32,989 nucleotides of DNA. Source: an uncultured Bacteroidota bacterium. GTDB lineage: Bacteria > Bacteroidota > Bacteroidia > Flavobacteriales > Flavobacteriaceae. The notes below the pieces were generated by a model, which saw only the letters and a list, made by a program, of their open reading frames with translations, did no database searches and was not told the DNA's origin. The position numbers were made by a program, and so were the translations under genes. Position 1 is the first letter of the stretch, and the number at the start of each line of letters is the position of its first letter. This document shows, piece after piece, positions 25,013 through 32,989 of this stretch. The stretch lies in NCBI GenBank assembly GCA_902510415.1, contig CABXBH010000012.1, positions 1 through 32,989 on the forward strand, in the 5' to 3' direction.

Positions 25013-26188
25013 TTAAAAATTGAAATCTTCTTTGATTCTATCAGCAAGCTCTATTAAATAATCTTTTGTTAATCCCTCCACCTCATTCATATTATATGCA
25101 GATCTATATAAATGCATAGCTTTTTCAGGATTTCCTGTTTCCTCGTAAAATCTACCCTTGTAATAACTTGGTAAAATAGTTGCTGGGTACTCCTCAAAAG
25201 CTAATTTTGAAAGATTTTCATATAATTCAAAATACTCATTTTCTTCAATAAACTCCTCAATTGCCATAAAATCATTAACAGAAATTGTTTTATCAATGTC
25301 ATAAAATTCTTTTATTAAATTGTACTTGTTTTTCAAATAATCAATAGGAGAAGAATCAAGTTTTGAAATAATTGAATCATACTCTACTTTATCAATATCA
25401 GAGTATAAAGAATAAGTAGTTCTAATTGAATTTGGAACACTAACAGAAGGTAAAATATAATGATTTTCATCATTGAAAATTATAGACTTAAATTTTAAGT
25501 TTTTATTATTAATTGAATCTAAAGAATTACTGAGAAAAGTAACATTATTGTAAATAGTCTCAAAATCCTTTTTGGATGATGATATAGTATAAATAATTTT
25601 AGAATTAGTATTTGATAAATTTTCTGATAAATAAATGTCCATTTTATCTGACAATTTGGGGCTAATCGAAATCACTCCCCGAATTAAAGGATTAGGCTTT
25701 AACAGAAAAAAATTAGCAAAATTTGCCGTTCTTTCTTGACCTACAATTACTTTAAAGTCTGATACCCTATAATTCTTCGATATATATGGAATTAGTTCAT
25801 TAACAATAAAATCAAAAAAGGAAGCAGTTGAAGTGATTGGAGTGAAAGTTAAATTATCAAAAACACTAGTGTCTTTAAACCTCGTTTCTCTCTGGTTTAT
25901 CCCAACAACTAAATTTTCTGGAATATCACCCCAATATGATAAATAATCCGTACTACCTGAGACTATGTTAAACATATAATCTCCATCTAGTACAATCATT
26001 AAAGGGTAGTTTTTATCAGATTCCAAATCATAAGATCTAGGCAGCTGAATTTCAATTGATCTTTTTTCGTTTAAATATTTTGATAGAATTGTATCATTAA
26101 TTCTTGAAACAGCTAAAGAATCAAGAGATTGGGAATAACACACATTCATTGAAATCAAAATCAATAGAAAATTAAAAACGTTTTTCAT
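25013..26188 (-). CDS. alpha/beta-hydrolase (esterase D-like) fold protein without nucleophile Ser, with TPR tail
   Basis: 391 residues. A signal peptide (MKNVFNFLLILISMNVCYS) exports it. Residues about 40-270 resemble the esterase/enterobactin-esterase type of alpha/beta hydrolase (SIEIQLPRSYDLESDKNYPL, MIVLDGDYMF, FIVNELIPYISKNYRVSDF). The nucleophile elbow, normally GxSxG, reads G150-Q-E152-R-T, so the catalytic Ser is replaced by Glu. A candidate histidine, H243 in NDENHY, remains. The C-terminal 100 residues are helical with a TPR-like unit (ILPSYYKGRFYEETGNPEKA). It is therefore probably a binding or scaffold protein, or an enzyme with other chemistry. Its ATG overlaps the flippase-like gene's TAA by one base. 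Confidence 0.82.
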   Translation of the reverse strand: MKNVFNFLLILISMNVCYSQSLDSLAVSRINDTILSKYLNEKRSIEIQLPRSYDLESDKNYPLMIVLDGDYMFNIVSGSTDYLSYWGDIPENLVVGINQRETRFKDTSVFDNLTFTPITSTASFFDFIVNELIPYISKNYRVSDFKVIVGQERTANFANFFLLKPNPLIRGVISISPKLSDKMDIYLSENLSNTNSKIIYTISSSKKDFETIYNNVTFLSNSLDSINNKNLKFKSIIFNDENHYILPSVSVPNSIRTTYSLYSDIDKVEYDSIISKLDSSPIDYLKNKYNLIKEFYDIDKTISVNDFMAIEEFIEENEYFELYENLSKLAFEEYPATILPSYYKGRFYEETGNPEKAMHLYRSAYNMNEVEGLTKDYLIELADRIKEDFNF

Positions 26189-27147
26189 TAAATTTTATTT
26201 CTGTTAATGAAAGGTAATATAAATAGAGATAATCCTCCAAAAATTACAACCATCATTGTTTGAGATAACCACATAACCCATCCAAAAGCCAAACCTGTAG
26301 TAGATTGGATTCCATACCATCCTAAAGATTCTTCAACAGCTAATGGATATATTCCAATTCCTCCATTTGATAACATAATAGATAAAGCAGCAAGTGTAAA
26401 TGAAATCATTAATTGAAAAAAAGATGCATCATATAACTCAATAAATGCCTTAGAAGTGACCCAAAACATTAAAACATACATTAGCCAAATAAATATTGTA
26501 TGCAGGATAAAATAAAACCTTTTTTCCATTTTAAAAATAACAATAAGCCCCTCTAATAGTCCATTGAAAAATTTTGAAATAGGTGCATTTAAGCTTGTTT
26601 TTTTTACAATTTTAAATATTAAGATAAAAAGCAGAAGAATTACTCCAAATATCAATAGAATAGTTGTAAAATTCTTTCCTTGAATCAAGAACAATAATTT
26701 CTCTGAAATTCTTTCAAACTCCACAATAAGTCCGATAAAGATAATTATAAGGATACATAAAACATCAATTGCTCTTTCAGCTACAATTGTTCCTAAAGTT
26801 TTTTCAAGAGGTATATTTTCATATTTTGAAATCATAGTTCCCCTTGCAATATCACCAGCTCTAGGAATAGTATAATTAATCAGATATGCTGAAAAAACAG
26901 CTAAAGTGCTGTTTAAAAAACCTAATTTATAACCCATTGGTTCAATTAAATATTTCCATCTATAAGATCTAGAAATGTGACTTAAAGCCCCTAGCATGAT
27001 CCCTGCTACTACCCATGAATAATTAATTTTATAAAAGTATTGAGTGAAATCAGAAAAATTAATATTTCTAAAAGAGTAATAAATACAAAAAACTCCAATA
27101 AATATCGGTAATAAATTTTTTAAATAATTTTTATAGTTAAAAGCCAA
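26188..27147 (-). CDS. flippase-like / lysylphosphatidylglycerol synthase transmembrane-domain (UPF0104) protein
   Basis: 319 residues with about eight hydrophobic helices, so inner membrane. Family motifs are SHISRSYRWKYLIEPMGY (about 61-78), RAGDIARGTMISKYENIPLE and VAERAIDVLCI (about 96-132). It matches the membrane half of MprF-type proteins without the aminoacyl-transferase half; family members are thought to move lipids or lipid-linked molecules, but no substrate is known here. The start is TTG at 27147: an in-frame TAA lies three codons upstream and the next ATG is at residue 50, inside a membrane segment, so no ATG start is possible. It follows panD by one base and overlaps the hydrolase-fold gene. 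Confidence 0.87.
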   Translation of the reverse strand: MAFNYKNYLKNLLPIFIGVFCIYYSFRNINFSDFTQYFYKINYSWVVAGIMLGALSHISRSYRWKYLIEPMGYKLGFLNSTLAVFSAYLINYTIPRAGDIARGTMISKYENIPLEKTLGTIVAERAIDVLCILIIIFIGLIVEFERISEKLLFLIQGKNFTTILLIFGVILLLFILIFKIVKKTSLNAPISKFFNGLLEGLIVIFKMEKRFYFILHTIFIWLMYVLMFWVTSKAFIELYDASFFQLMISFTLAALSIMLSNGGIGIYPLAVEESLGWYGIQSTTGLAFGWVMWLSQTMMVVIFGGLSLFILPFINRNKI

Positions 27148-27148
27148 T

Positions 27149-27499
27149 TTAGTTTAAAAGATTATTTTCCTCATTAGGAAAAATTATACTTGGTGCAAAG
27201 CTTTTTGCAGCTTCAATGCTCATTGATGCATAAGTTATTAGAATCAAAACATCTCCTAAACTTACTTTCCTAGCCGCAGCTCCATTTACAGTTATTTCTC
27301 CGGAACCTCTAGCTCCAGGAATAACATAAGTTACAAATCTCTCACCATTATTATTGTTAACTATATGTATTTTTTCTCCTTCAATAATATTGGCTGCATT
27401 CATCAAATCTTTGTCAATAGTAATACTTCCAATATAATCTAAATCAGCACCTGTTACTTTTACTCTGTGAATTTTAGATTTTACAATTTCTATATTCAT
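27149..27499 (-). CDS. panD: aspartate 1-decarboxylase proenzyme
   Basis: 116 residues, normal length. It makes beta-alanine from aspartate for pantothenate and coenzyme A synthesis. The self-cleavage site G24-S25 is present in DYIGSITID; cleavage turns Ser25 into the pyruvoyl cofactor. Other conserved elements are K9/H11 near the N-terminus, [14 protein letters not shown] and VNGAAARKV. It starts 5 nt after the panC stop, so beta-alanine supply and its condensation with pantoate are encoded together. Confidence 0.97.
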   Translation of the reverse strand: MNIEIVKSKIHRVKVTGADLDYIGSITIDKDLMNAANIIEGEKIHIVNNNNGERFVTYVIPGARGSGEITVNGAAARKVSLGDVLILITYASMSIEAAKSFAPSIIFPNEENNLLN

Positions 27500-27504
27500 A
27501 AATA

Positions 27505-28353
27505 TTAATATAATTTAATGTTATCAATTAATCTTACACCTGAAATATCTGCAGCAATGAAAGCTCTATATTTCTTTTTTTTATCTCGTTTTAAAGTTGG
27601 TTGTAAATATCGTTCATCGGCAATTACAAAATAATCTAATTTTATTTGAGGAAACTTTGCTAATAATCTATTCACTTTTTCTTCAATATTAGTAATATCT
27701 AACGTGTCAAAATTTTCCTTTGCAAAACTAAGTGCTTTAAATAAATATTTTGCAGTTTTTTTTGAAGAAATATCTAGCTTATTATTTCTTGAACTTAAAG
27801 CAAGACCATCATCTTGTCTAATTGTATTACATCGAATTACTTTGGTGTTAAATTTTTTTGCAACAACAAGATTTTCAATAATACGTAGCTGTTGAAAATC
27901 TTTTTCGCCAAAATAAATCTTATCAGATTTAACAATCAATAATAACTTATTTACCACTGTTGCAACACCCTGAAAATGACCCTCTCGATATTTACCCTCC
28001 ATGTGTTGATCAAGATTGTCAAAATCAAAATGGTCAGATTTAAGTTCTCCAGAATAAATTTCTTTTGAATTTGGATGAAATAAAACTATCTCATTATCTA
28101 GAGACTGTAATAATTTTTTGTCTCGTATTATATTAGATGGATATGTGTTTAAATCATTGGAGTTATTAAACTGTGTTGGGTTAACAAAAACGGAAACAAT
28201 TGTGCAATCATTTTCAAGTAAAGATTTTTCTACTAAAGATAAATGACCTGCATGTAATGCCCCCATAGTTGGAACAAAACCAATAATTTTTCTTTCAGAT
28301 ATAAGCTTATTTATATGATTTTGTAATGCAGAAACACTCTTGAAAACTAACAT
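27505..28353 (-). CDS. panC: pantoate-beta-alanine ligase (pantothenate synthetase)
   Basis: 282 residues, typical. It joins pantoate and beta-alanine with ATP to give pantothenate, the step after PanD. Motifs: [16 protein letters not shown] (nucleotide-binding HxGH at 34-37), [21 protein letters not shown], and LALSSRN (KMSK-like loop). The frame is intact. It is the first gene of the minus-strand run and diverges from the GT5-like gene across 102 nt. On its own strand, TAAGTTTA is a partial -7 match; I see no convincing -33 element. Confidence 0.97.
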   Translation of the reverse strand: MLVFKSVSALQNHINKLISERKIIGFVPTMGALHAGHLSLVEKSLLENDCTIVSVFVNPTQFNNSNDLNTYPSNIIRDKKLLQSLDNEIVLFHPNSKEIYSGELKSDHFDFDNLDQHMEGKYREGHFQGVATVVNKLLLIVKSDKIYFGEKDFQQLRIIENLVVAKKFNTKVIRCNTIRQDDGLALSSRNNKLDISSKKTAKYLFKALSFAKENFDTLDITNIEEKVNRLLAKFPQIKLDYFVIADERYLQPTLKRDKKKKYRAFIAADISGVRLIDNIKLY

Positions 28354-28389
28354 TTTAATAAAAAATTAACAGGGTATAAACTTAATACA

Positions 28390-28422
28390 TTGCAATTAAT
28401 CTACATAATTTTTGTAATTTTG
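28390..28422 (+). promoter_or_regulatory. candidate promoter for the GT5-like gene
   Basis: TTG at 28390-28392 and TAATTTTG at 28415-28422 are spaced 22 nt apart and match the flavobacterial -33 TTG / -7 TAnnTTTG promoter. The -7 element ends 33 nt before the ATG at 28456, giving a leader of about 27 nt. This TTG is therefore better read as a promoter element than as a start codon for an extended protein. Confidence 0.5.
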
Positions 28423-28455
28423 CTTCCTCGTAGGGACACTTCAAATTTTGAATTA

Positions 28456-29262
28456 ATGAAAAATAGAAAGATTTTATATGTATCGTCTGAAGTAGTACCA
28501 TACCTACCGGAGTCTGAAATTTCTTCAATGTCTTTCGAAATTCCTAAGATGGTTAACAAACAAGGTGGCCAAATTAGAATATTTATGCCTAGATATGGGA
28601 ATATAAACGAAAGAAGGCACCAATTACATGAAGTTATTAGGCTTTCTGGATTAAATCTTGTGATTAATGATCTTGATATGCCGTTAATTATTAAAGTTGC
28701 ATCTATTCCAAAAGAAAGAATACAGGTGTATTTTATTGATAATGAAGAATACTTCAAAAGAAAAGCAACTTTTACTGACAGTGAGGGAAAGTTATTCAAA
28801 GATAATGACGAAAGAGCAATATTTTTTGCTAAAGGAGTTTTTGAAACTATTAAGAGATTAAATTGGCCTCCAGATATTATTCATGTTCACGGATGGATGG
28901 CAGCACTTTTACCATTGTATTTAAAAAACATATACAAGGATGAGCCTATTTTTCAAAACAGCAAAATAATTACATCATTATATGGAAATGAATTTGAAAA
29001 AACATTAAACAAAACAATGATTGATAAAATTATTTTTGATGAAATTGAAGAAAAACATATTAGTGAACTGAAAAAGCCAACCTATGAAAATCTTATGAAA
29101 ATTGCTATCGATTCATCTGATGCTATTATTAAAGGTTCTGAAAATATTTCTCCCAAAATCAATGAATATCTAAAGAAATTTAAAAATCCTATACTTGAAT
29201 TTCACCCTGTTGACTCCTTTTCTGAACCTTACGTGGAATTTTATAACGATTTACTTTCATAA
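28456..29262 (+). CDS. glycogen/starch synthase GT5 N-terminal domain protein, short and motif-altered
   Basis: 268 residues from the ATG at 28456, giving MKNRKILYVSSEVVPYLPES; an upstream TTG at 28390 would add 22 residues of non-homologous sequence and is rejected. The protein matches the N-terminal Rossmann half of GlgA (YVSSEVVPYL, GGQIRIFMPRYGNI, VYFIDNEEYFKR, IIHVHGWMAALLPLYLK at about 140-156). GlgA is about 480 residues; the C-terminal GT1 half that binds the sugar nucleotide is missing. The KxGGL motif near residue 20 reads PESEISS. I recall this short form next to panC in many Flavobacteriia, so it is a family, not a fresh truncation. It is unlikely to make glycogen alone; a regulatory role is possible. 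The DUF4270 gene follows after 6 nt. Confidence 0.85.
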   Translation: MKNRKILYVSSEVVPYLPESEISSMSFEIPKMVNKQGGQIRIFMPRYGNINERRHQLHEVIRLSGLNLVINDLDMPLIIKVASIPKERIQVYFIDNEEYFKRKATFTDSEGKLFKDNDERAIFFAKGVFETIKRLNWPPDIIHVHGWMAALLPLYLKNIYKDEPIFQNSKIITSLYGNEFEKTLNKTMIDKIIFDEIEEKHISELKKPTYENLMKIAIDSSDAIIKGSENISPKINEYLKKFKNPILEFHPVDSFSEPYVEFYNDLLS

Positions 29263-29268
29263 CAAGTC

Positions 29269-30897
29269 ATGAATTTTAATTTCTTTAAAATATTTATCTT
29301 CTTATTACTTATAGTTTCATGCGAAAAGGACTTTGCAAGTTTTGATTCACAAGTTGTAAACTCCGATAATGCAATTAATTTCTCAACAAATAGTGTTGAG
29401 TATGGATTGACAACTAGATCTGAAATGGTAAACCCTGTTCAGTCAAATAACTTACCCTCCTTTTTATTAGGAAGTTATACTCATCCACAATACGGTAGAT
29501 CGAATTCAAGCTTTGTAGGACAAATGGTGCCAGAAGATTATGATCATGATTTTGGAGATAATGTTGTTTTGGATTCAGTCGTTTTAACAATACCCTATTA
29601 CTCCAGGGGAATAGATACTAGCGAAGAAGGTGATATCACATATGAAATTGATTCAGTATATGGAAACTCGCCTGTAAAAATATCAGTTTACAAAAACAAT
29701 TTTTTTCTTAGAACTTTTGATCCGTTTTCTGATTTTAACTCCTCCCAAGGATATTTTTCAAACGGTTCATTATCGGTCGAGGAAATCATTGATGCAACAC
29801 AATTAGAAGGAGAACTACTTTTCGAAATTGATGACTTTACTCCTAGTGAACAGCAAATTAATTTAACAGAACTTGATACTGCAGGGAATCCCTATGTTGC
29901 CCAAAGAATTGCCCCGGCATTAAGATTCAAACTTAATAATCCCAATGATGATTTTTGGGAAAGCAATTTTTTTGAAAATGAGGGAAATCAAGTTTTAACT
30001 AATGAACCCAATTTCAAAGAATTTTTCAGAGGACTATATATAAAAGTTGAAAGCAATTCAGATGGTTCTATGATGTTGCTGAATTTTGCGTCTTCAAACT
30101 CTAAACTTACAATTCACTATACTTCTGATAATACAAATATTGGAGATAGCGATACTGGTTCTGTTGATGAGATTGAAACCAATCAACACGAATACGTTAT
30201 AAATTTTTCAGGAAATTTGGTGAATTTATTTGATAATGAAACATTAATCGATGTAAGTACAATGGAACAAACCAATGGTAATGAGAACATTTTTCTAAGA
30301 GGTGGAGAAGGAATAGTGTCAACGCTTGATTTGTTTGGTGGAACAATTACAAATGATAATGGTGATGAAATAAGTGAATTTGAACATTTCAAAGATTTCT
30401 TTTATGATGAAATTTCTGACGAACCAATTAGAATAATCAATGAAGCTTACATAGAATTTTTTGTGAATCAAAATTTTTCAAATGATGATGAACCTGAAAG
30501 AATTTACATTTATAATTATGAGCAAAACTCTGCGTTAATAGATTATTTTTTAGACCAGTCTGTAAGTTCATTAACAATAAACGCAAAAATCAACCATCTT
30601 GAACCTTTACTACGTGATAGCCTTTCAGATGATAGAGGAGTAAAGTATAAGATAAGAATTACAGAACATCTTAATAACTTAATTTTAAGAGATTCAACAA
30701 ATGCGCAACTTGCATTGGGTGTGATTTCTGATATAGCTTCTGTTCAAAATTTTAAAATTCTTGATGAATCTGAAAATAAAAGTTTAGCTTCAGGTGTTAT
30801 TTTGAGTCCAAAAGGAACCATTCTACATGGTAATTTAAGCTCTGATACTGAGAAAAGACCAAAAATTAAAATTTATTATACAGAACCTGAAGATTAA
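29269..30897 (+). CDS. DUF4270 family lipoprotein
   Basis: 542 residues. A lipoprotein signal (FIFLLLIVSCEKDF, lipidated Cys18) anchors it to a membrane, probably the outer membrane. The rest is beta-rich, low-cysteine sequence with DUF4270-like elements (FLLGSYTHPQYGRSNSSFV near 65, VLDSVVLTIPY near 100, AYIEFFVNQ near 385). The function of the family is unknown. The gene starts 6 nt after the GT5-like gene and is 67 nt from glmS; I recall this order (GT5-like, DUF4270, glmS) as conserved in Flavobacteriia. The glmS neighbour suggests an envelope role, which is inference only. Confidence 0.87.
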   Translation: MNFNFFKIFIFLLLIVSCEKDFASFDSQVVNSDNAINFSTNSVEYGLTTRSEMVNPVQSNNLPSFLLGSYTHPQYGRSNSSFVGQMVPEDYDHDFGDNVVLDSVVLTIPYYSRGIDTSEEGDITYEIDSVYGNSPVKISVYKNNFFLRTFDPFSDFNSSQGYFSNGSLSVEEIIDATQLEGELLFEIDDFTPSEQQINLTELDTAGNPYVAQRIAPALRFKLNNPNDDFWESNFFENEGNQVLTNEPNFKEFFRGLYIKVESNSDGSMMLLNFASSNSKLTIHYTSDNTNIGDSDTGSVDEIETNQHEYVINFSGNLVNLFDNETLIDVSTMEQTNGNENIFLRGGEGIVSTLDLFGGTITNDNGDEISEFEHFKDFFYDEISDEPIRIINEAYIEFFVNQNFSNDDEPERIYIYNYEQNSALIDYFLDQSVSSLTINAKINHLEPLLRDSLSDDRGVKYKIRITEHLNNLILRDSTNAQLALGVISDIASVQNFKILDESENKSLASGVILSPKGTILHGNLSSDTEKRPKIKIYYTEPED

Positions 30898-30964
30898 TAT
30901 TAGATATAATAATTTCTCTAAATTTTAATCTACTCTTAAAAGTTAATTTTTAAATTTAAATAAT

Positions 30965-32812
30965 ATGTGTGGTATTGTAGGATATTTAGGAGGAAGAGAA
31001 GCGCTGCCAATTATTTTAAATGGTTTAAAAAGATTAGAATACCGCGGATATGATAGTGCAGGTATCGCTATTTACAATGGTTCATCAATTTCCGTATGTA
31101 AGTCAAAAGGTAAAATCAGTAAGCTTGAGAAGCAACTTCAAAAAAGGAAAAATTTAAGCGGAAGTGTTGGTATTGGCCATACAAGATGGGCAACTCATGG
31201 AGAACCAAATAATATTAATGCACACCCTCAATATTCAAATTCGAATAAATTATGCATTGTTCATAATGGTATAATCGAAAACTATTCGACAATAAAACAA
31301 AAGCTAATAAAAGAAGGTTATACATTCAAATCTGATACTGATACTGAAGTACTTATAAATTTAATTGAGTATGTAAAAATTAAAGAAAATGTAAAGCTAG
31401 GAGAAGCTGTACAAATTGCTCTAAATCAGGTAATTGGCGCCTATGCTATAGCTGTAATTGATAACGATAAACCAGATGAAATAGTTGTTGCAAAGCTTGG
31501 AAGCCCTTTATGCATTGGGGTAGGAAAGGACGAGCATTTTATCGGAAGCGATGTGACACCGTTTATAGAATTTACAAAAAATGTGATTTACCTAGAAGAT
31601 GGTGAATTAGCTATTATTAGAAATCATAAGGATACATTATTTAGAAAGATAGTTGATGATTCAAAAATTTCTCCAACTATAAATAAATTAGAATTAAGCC
31701 TTGATAAAATTGAAAAACAAGGTTTCGATCATTACATGCTTAAGGAAATTTATGAGCAGCCAAAAGCAATTCAAGATACTCTCAGGGGTAGGTTAAATAT
31801 TTCAAAAGGAATAATAAAATTGTCTGGAATTGATGATTATATAAATAAATTCCTTTCTGCAAAAAAGATAACTATAATAGCTTGTGGAACTTCATGGCAC
31901 TCAGCACTGGTAGCTGAATACATGTTTGAAAAAATTTCAAGAATTCCGACCGAAGTAGAATACGCTTCTGAGTTTAGATACAGAGATCCAGTTGTTGAAA
32001 GAAATGATATTATTATTGCAATTTCTCAATCAGGTGAAACCGCTGATACATTAGCTGCAATTAAGCTAGCAAAATCAAAAGGTGCATTTGTATATGGAAT
32101 TTGCAATGTCGTTGGTTCATCAATAGCAAGAGAATCTGATACTGGTTCTTATACTCATGCTGGGCCTGAAATTGGAGTGGCATCGACTAAAGCATTTACA
32201 ACTCAAATGACCGTTTTATACCTGATGGCAGTAAAACTTAGCAAATCCAAAGGAATTATCTCAGAAAAGATATTTCGCAAATACATAGTTGAAATTTCAA
32301 ATATTGGTAATAAAGTTCATAAGGCTTTATCAGCCAATAATGAAATTAAGAAAATTGCTAAAAAGTTTAAGTCAGCTAAAAACTGCTTGTACTTAGGAAG
32401 AGGTTATAATTTTCCAATTGCACTAGAAGGTGCACTTAAGCTAAAAGAAATTTCATATATACATGCCGAAGGATATCCTGCAGCAGAAATGAAACATGGT
32501 CCAATTGCTCTAATTGATAAAGATATGCCTACAATAGTTATCGCAACTAATAAAATTAATTACGATAAAATCGTTAGTAATATTCAAGAAATTAAATCAA
32601 GAAAAGGTAAAATTATAGCTATTGTTTCTGAAGGAGATAAAGAAGTTAAAGAAATTGCAGATTATATAATTGAAGTGCCTGATACTATTGAATCAATGAC
32701 TCCTTTTATGACTGTAATTCCTCTTCAACTGCTTTCTTATCACATAGCAGTAATGCTAGGAAAAGATGTAGATCAGCCAAGAAATCTAGCCAAATCGGTT
32801 ACCGTGGAGTAA
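30965..32812 (+). CDS. glmS: glutamine-fructose-6-phosphate aminotransferase (isomerizing)
   Basis: 615 residues, full length. It makes glucosamine 6-phosphate from fructose 6-phosphate and glutamine, the first step toward UDP-GlcNAc, peptidoglycan and LPS. The N-terminal glutaminase domain (about 1-220) starts MCGIVGYLGG with catalytic Cys2 and has RLEYRGYDSAGI, GHTRWATHGEPN and HNGIIENY. Two SIS sugar-isomerase domains follow (about 290-420, ACGTSWHSALVAEY, SQSGETADTL; about 460-600, LGRGYNFPIALEGALKLKEI, AEGYPAAEMKHGPIALID), ending in the canonical DQPRNLAKSVTVE. The 67-nt leader is AT-rich and too short for a glmS ribozyme. It may be cotranscribed with the DUF4270 gene; I see no terminator between them. 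Confidence 0.98.
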   Translation: MCGIVGYLGGREALPIILNGLKRLEYRGYDSAGIAIYNGSSISVCKSKGKISKLEKQLQKRKNLSGSVGIGHTRWATHGEPNNINAHPQYSNSNKLCIVHNGIIENYSTIKQKLIKEGYTFKSDTDTEVLINLIEYVKIKENVKLGEAVQIALNQVIGAYAIAVIDNDKPDEIVVAKLGSPLCIGVGKDEHFIGSDVTPFIEFTKNVIYLEDGELAIIRNHKDTLFRKIVDDSKISPTINKLELSLDKIEKQGFDHYMLKEIYEQPKAIQDTLRGRLNISKGIIKLSGIDDYINKFLSAKKITIIACGTSWHSALVAEYMFEKISRIPTEVEYASEFRYRDPVVERNDIIIAISQSGETADTLAAIKLAKSKGAFVYGICNVVGSSIARESDTGSYTHAGPEIGVASTKAFTTQMTVLYLMAVKLSKSKGIISEKIFRKYIVEISNIGNKVHKALSANNEIKKIAKKFKSAKNCLYLGRGYNFPIALEGALKLKEISYIHAEGYPAAEMKHGPIALIDKDMPTIVIATNKINYDKIVSNIQEIKSRKGKIIAIVSEGDKEVKEIADYIIEVPDTIESMTPFMTVIPLQLLSYHIAVMLGKDVDQPRNLAKSVTVE

Positions 32813-32861
32813 TTTGTGGAGGGTCACCTTATCTTTTTAATTGTAAGGGATTAAAATTCAA

Positions 32862-32989
32862 TTATTCTGTTAATCCATCCCAATAACTCCAAACTTCTTC
32901 TTCATTAAACCATTCTAAATCAGGAACTTTTGGGAAGGGGTAGTTGGTAGATTCTAGGTTTTCTCCTATATCATCAAGAAAACTTAAAA
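32862..32989 (-). CDS. unrecognised protein, C-terminal end only (gene enters from right edge)
   Basis: A minus-strand frame is open from the window edge to a TAA at 32862-32864, giving 41 residues rich in Trp and acidic residues (DLEWFNEEEVWSYWDGLTE at the end). The sequence looks protein-like, not like random AT-rich translation, and sits convergent to glmS with a 49-nt gap. I do not recognise the family. The start and most of the gene lie outside the window. Confidence 0.55.
   Translation of the reverse strand, partial: LSFLDDIGENLESTNYPFPKVPDLEWFNEEEVWSYWDGLTE

Noticed and set aside
28390-28455. TTG start adding 22 residues to the GT5-like protein
   Set aside because: The extension has no resemblance to GlgA, and the stretch holds a good TTG/TAATTTTG promoter; the ATG at 28456 begins exactly at the conserved region.
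30898-30964. glmS ribozyme or other leader riboswitch upstream of glmS
   Set aside because: Only 67 AT-rich bases are available and none of the expected pairing is visible; the glmS ribozyme is a Firmicutes-type feature.
32813-32861. Possible terminator after glmS
   Set aside because: GAGG-GTCA-CCTT before a T-run forms only about four weak pairs; too little to call.
1-32989. tRNA genes, CRISPR arrays, insertion sequences, prophage or recent transfer
   Set aside because: Intergenic gaps are too short and hold no cloverleaf, spaced direct repeats or terminal inverted repeats; no transposase or integrase is encoded, and composition is even.

Overview
The window is AT-rich, densely packed bacterial chromosome that reads as a member of the Flavobacteriia (Bacteroidota), probably marine or free-living. 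Supporting features are a protein with a type B sorting domain for the type IX secretion system (T9SS), a PorP/SprF protein, a PorE-like OmpA protein, two TonB-dependent receptors ending in Phe, DUF5689 and DUF4270 lipoproteins, a DksA-like protein without its zinc cysteines, almost no Shine-Dalgarno sequences, and several TAnnTTTG-type -7 promoter elements. I see no mobile element, CRISPR array, tRNA, rRNA or prophage. No gene-free stretch exceeds 300 bases; the longest is about 120 bases.

Layout. (1) 1-6187, plus strand: a T9SS surface module made of a large secreted protein (5' end outside the window), PorP/SprF, a PorE-like TPR/beta-propeller/OmpA protein, and a cytoplasmic leucine-rich-repeat protein whose start overlaps the previous stop. 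(2) 6195-11669: a minus-strand operon of TonB receptor, DUF5689/choice-of-anchor J lipoprotein and OsmC-family protein, diverging from a secreted endonuclease/exonuclease/phosphatase-family enzyme. I read this as a possible scavenging system for extracellular nucleic acid or phosphoester. It is separated by a strong bidirectional terminator from (3) a second TonB receptor (11720-14203, minus). (4) 14326-19765, minus: tightly packed uvrC, DUF3108 protein, M23 peptidase and pgi. (5) 19803-23586, minus: ileS (type 2, with a GIHH active-site motif) and a DksA-like gene. (6) 23652-28353, minus: panC, panD, a flippase-like membrane protein, a hydrolase-fold protein that has lost its nucleophile, and radA. 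(7) 28456-32812, plus: a shortened glycogen-synthase-like GT5 protein, a DUF4270 lipoprotein and glmS. The end of an unrecognised minus-strand gene enters at the right edge.

Housekeeping genes (ileS, uvrC, radA, pgi, panC, panD, glmS) are complete and look functional. The most interesting items are the swapped IleRS motif (HxGH to GxHH), the TonB receptor/OB-like lipoprotein/secreted phosphoesterase locus, and three proteins that keep an enzyme fold but have altered or missing key residues: the GT5-only protein, the Ser-less hydrolase, and the M23 peptidase with Cys in place of a zinc-ligand His.
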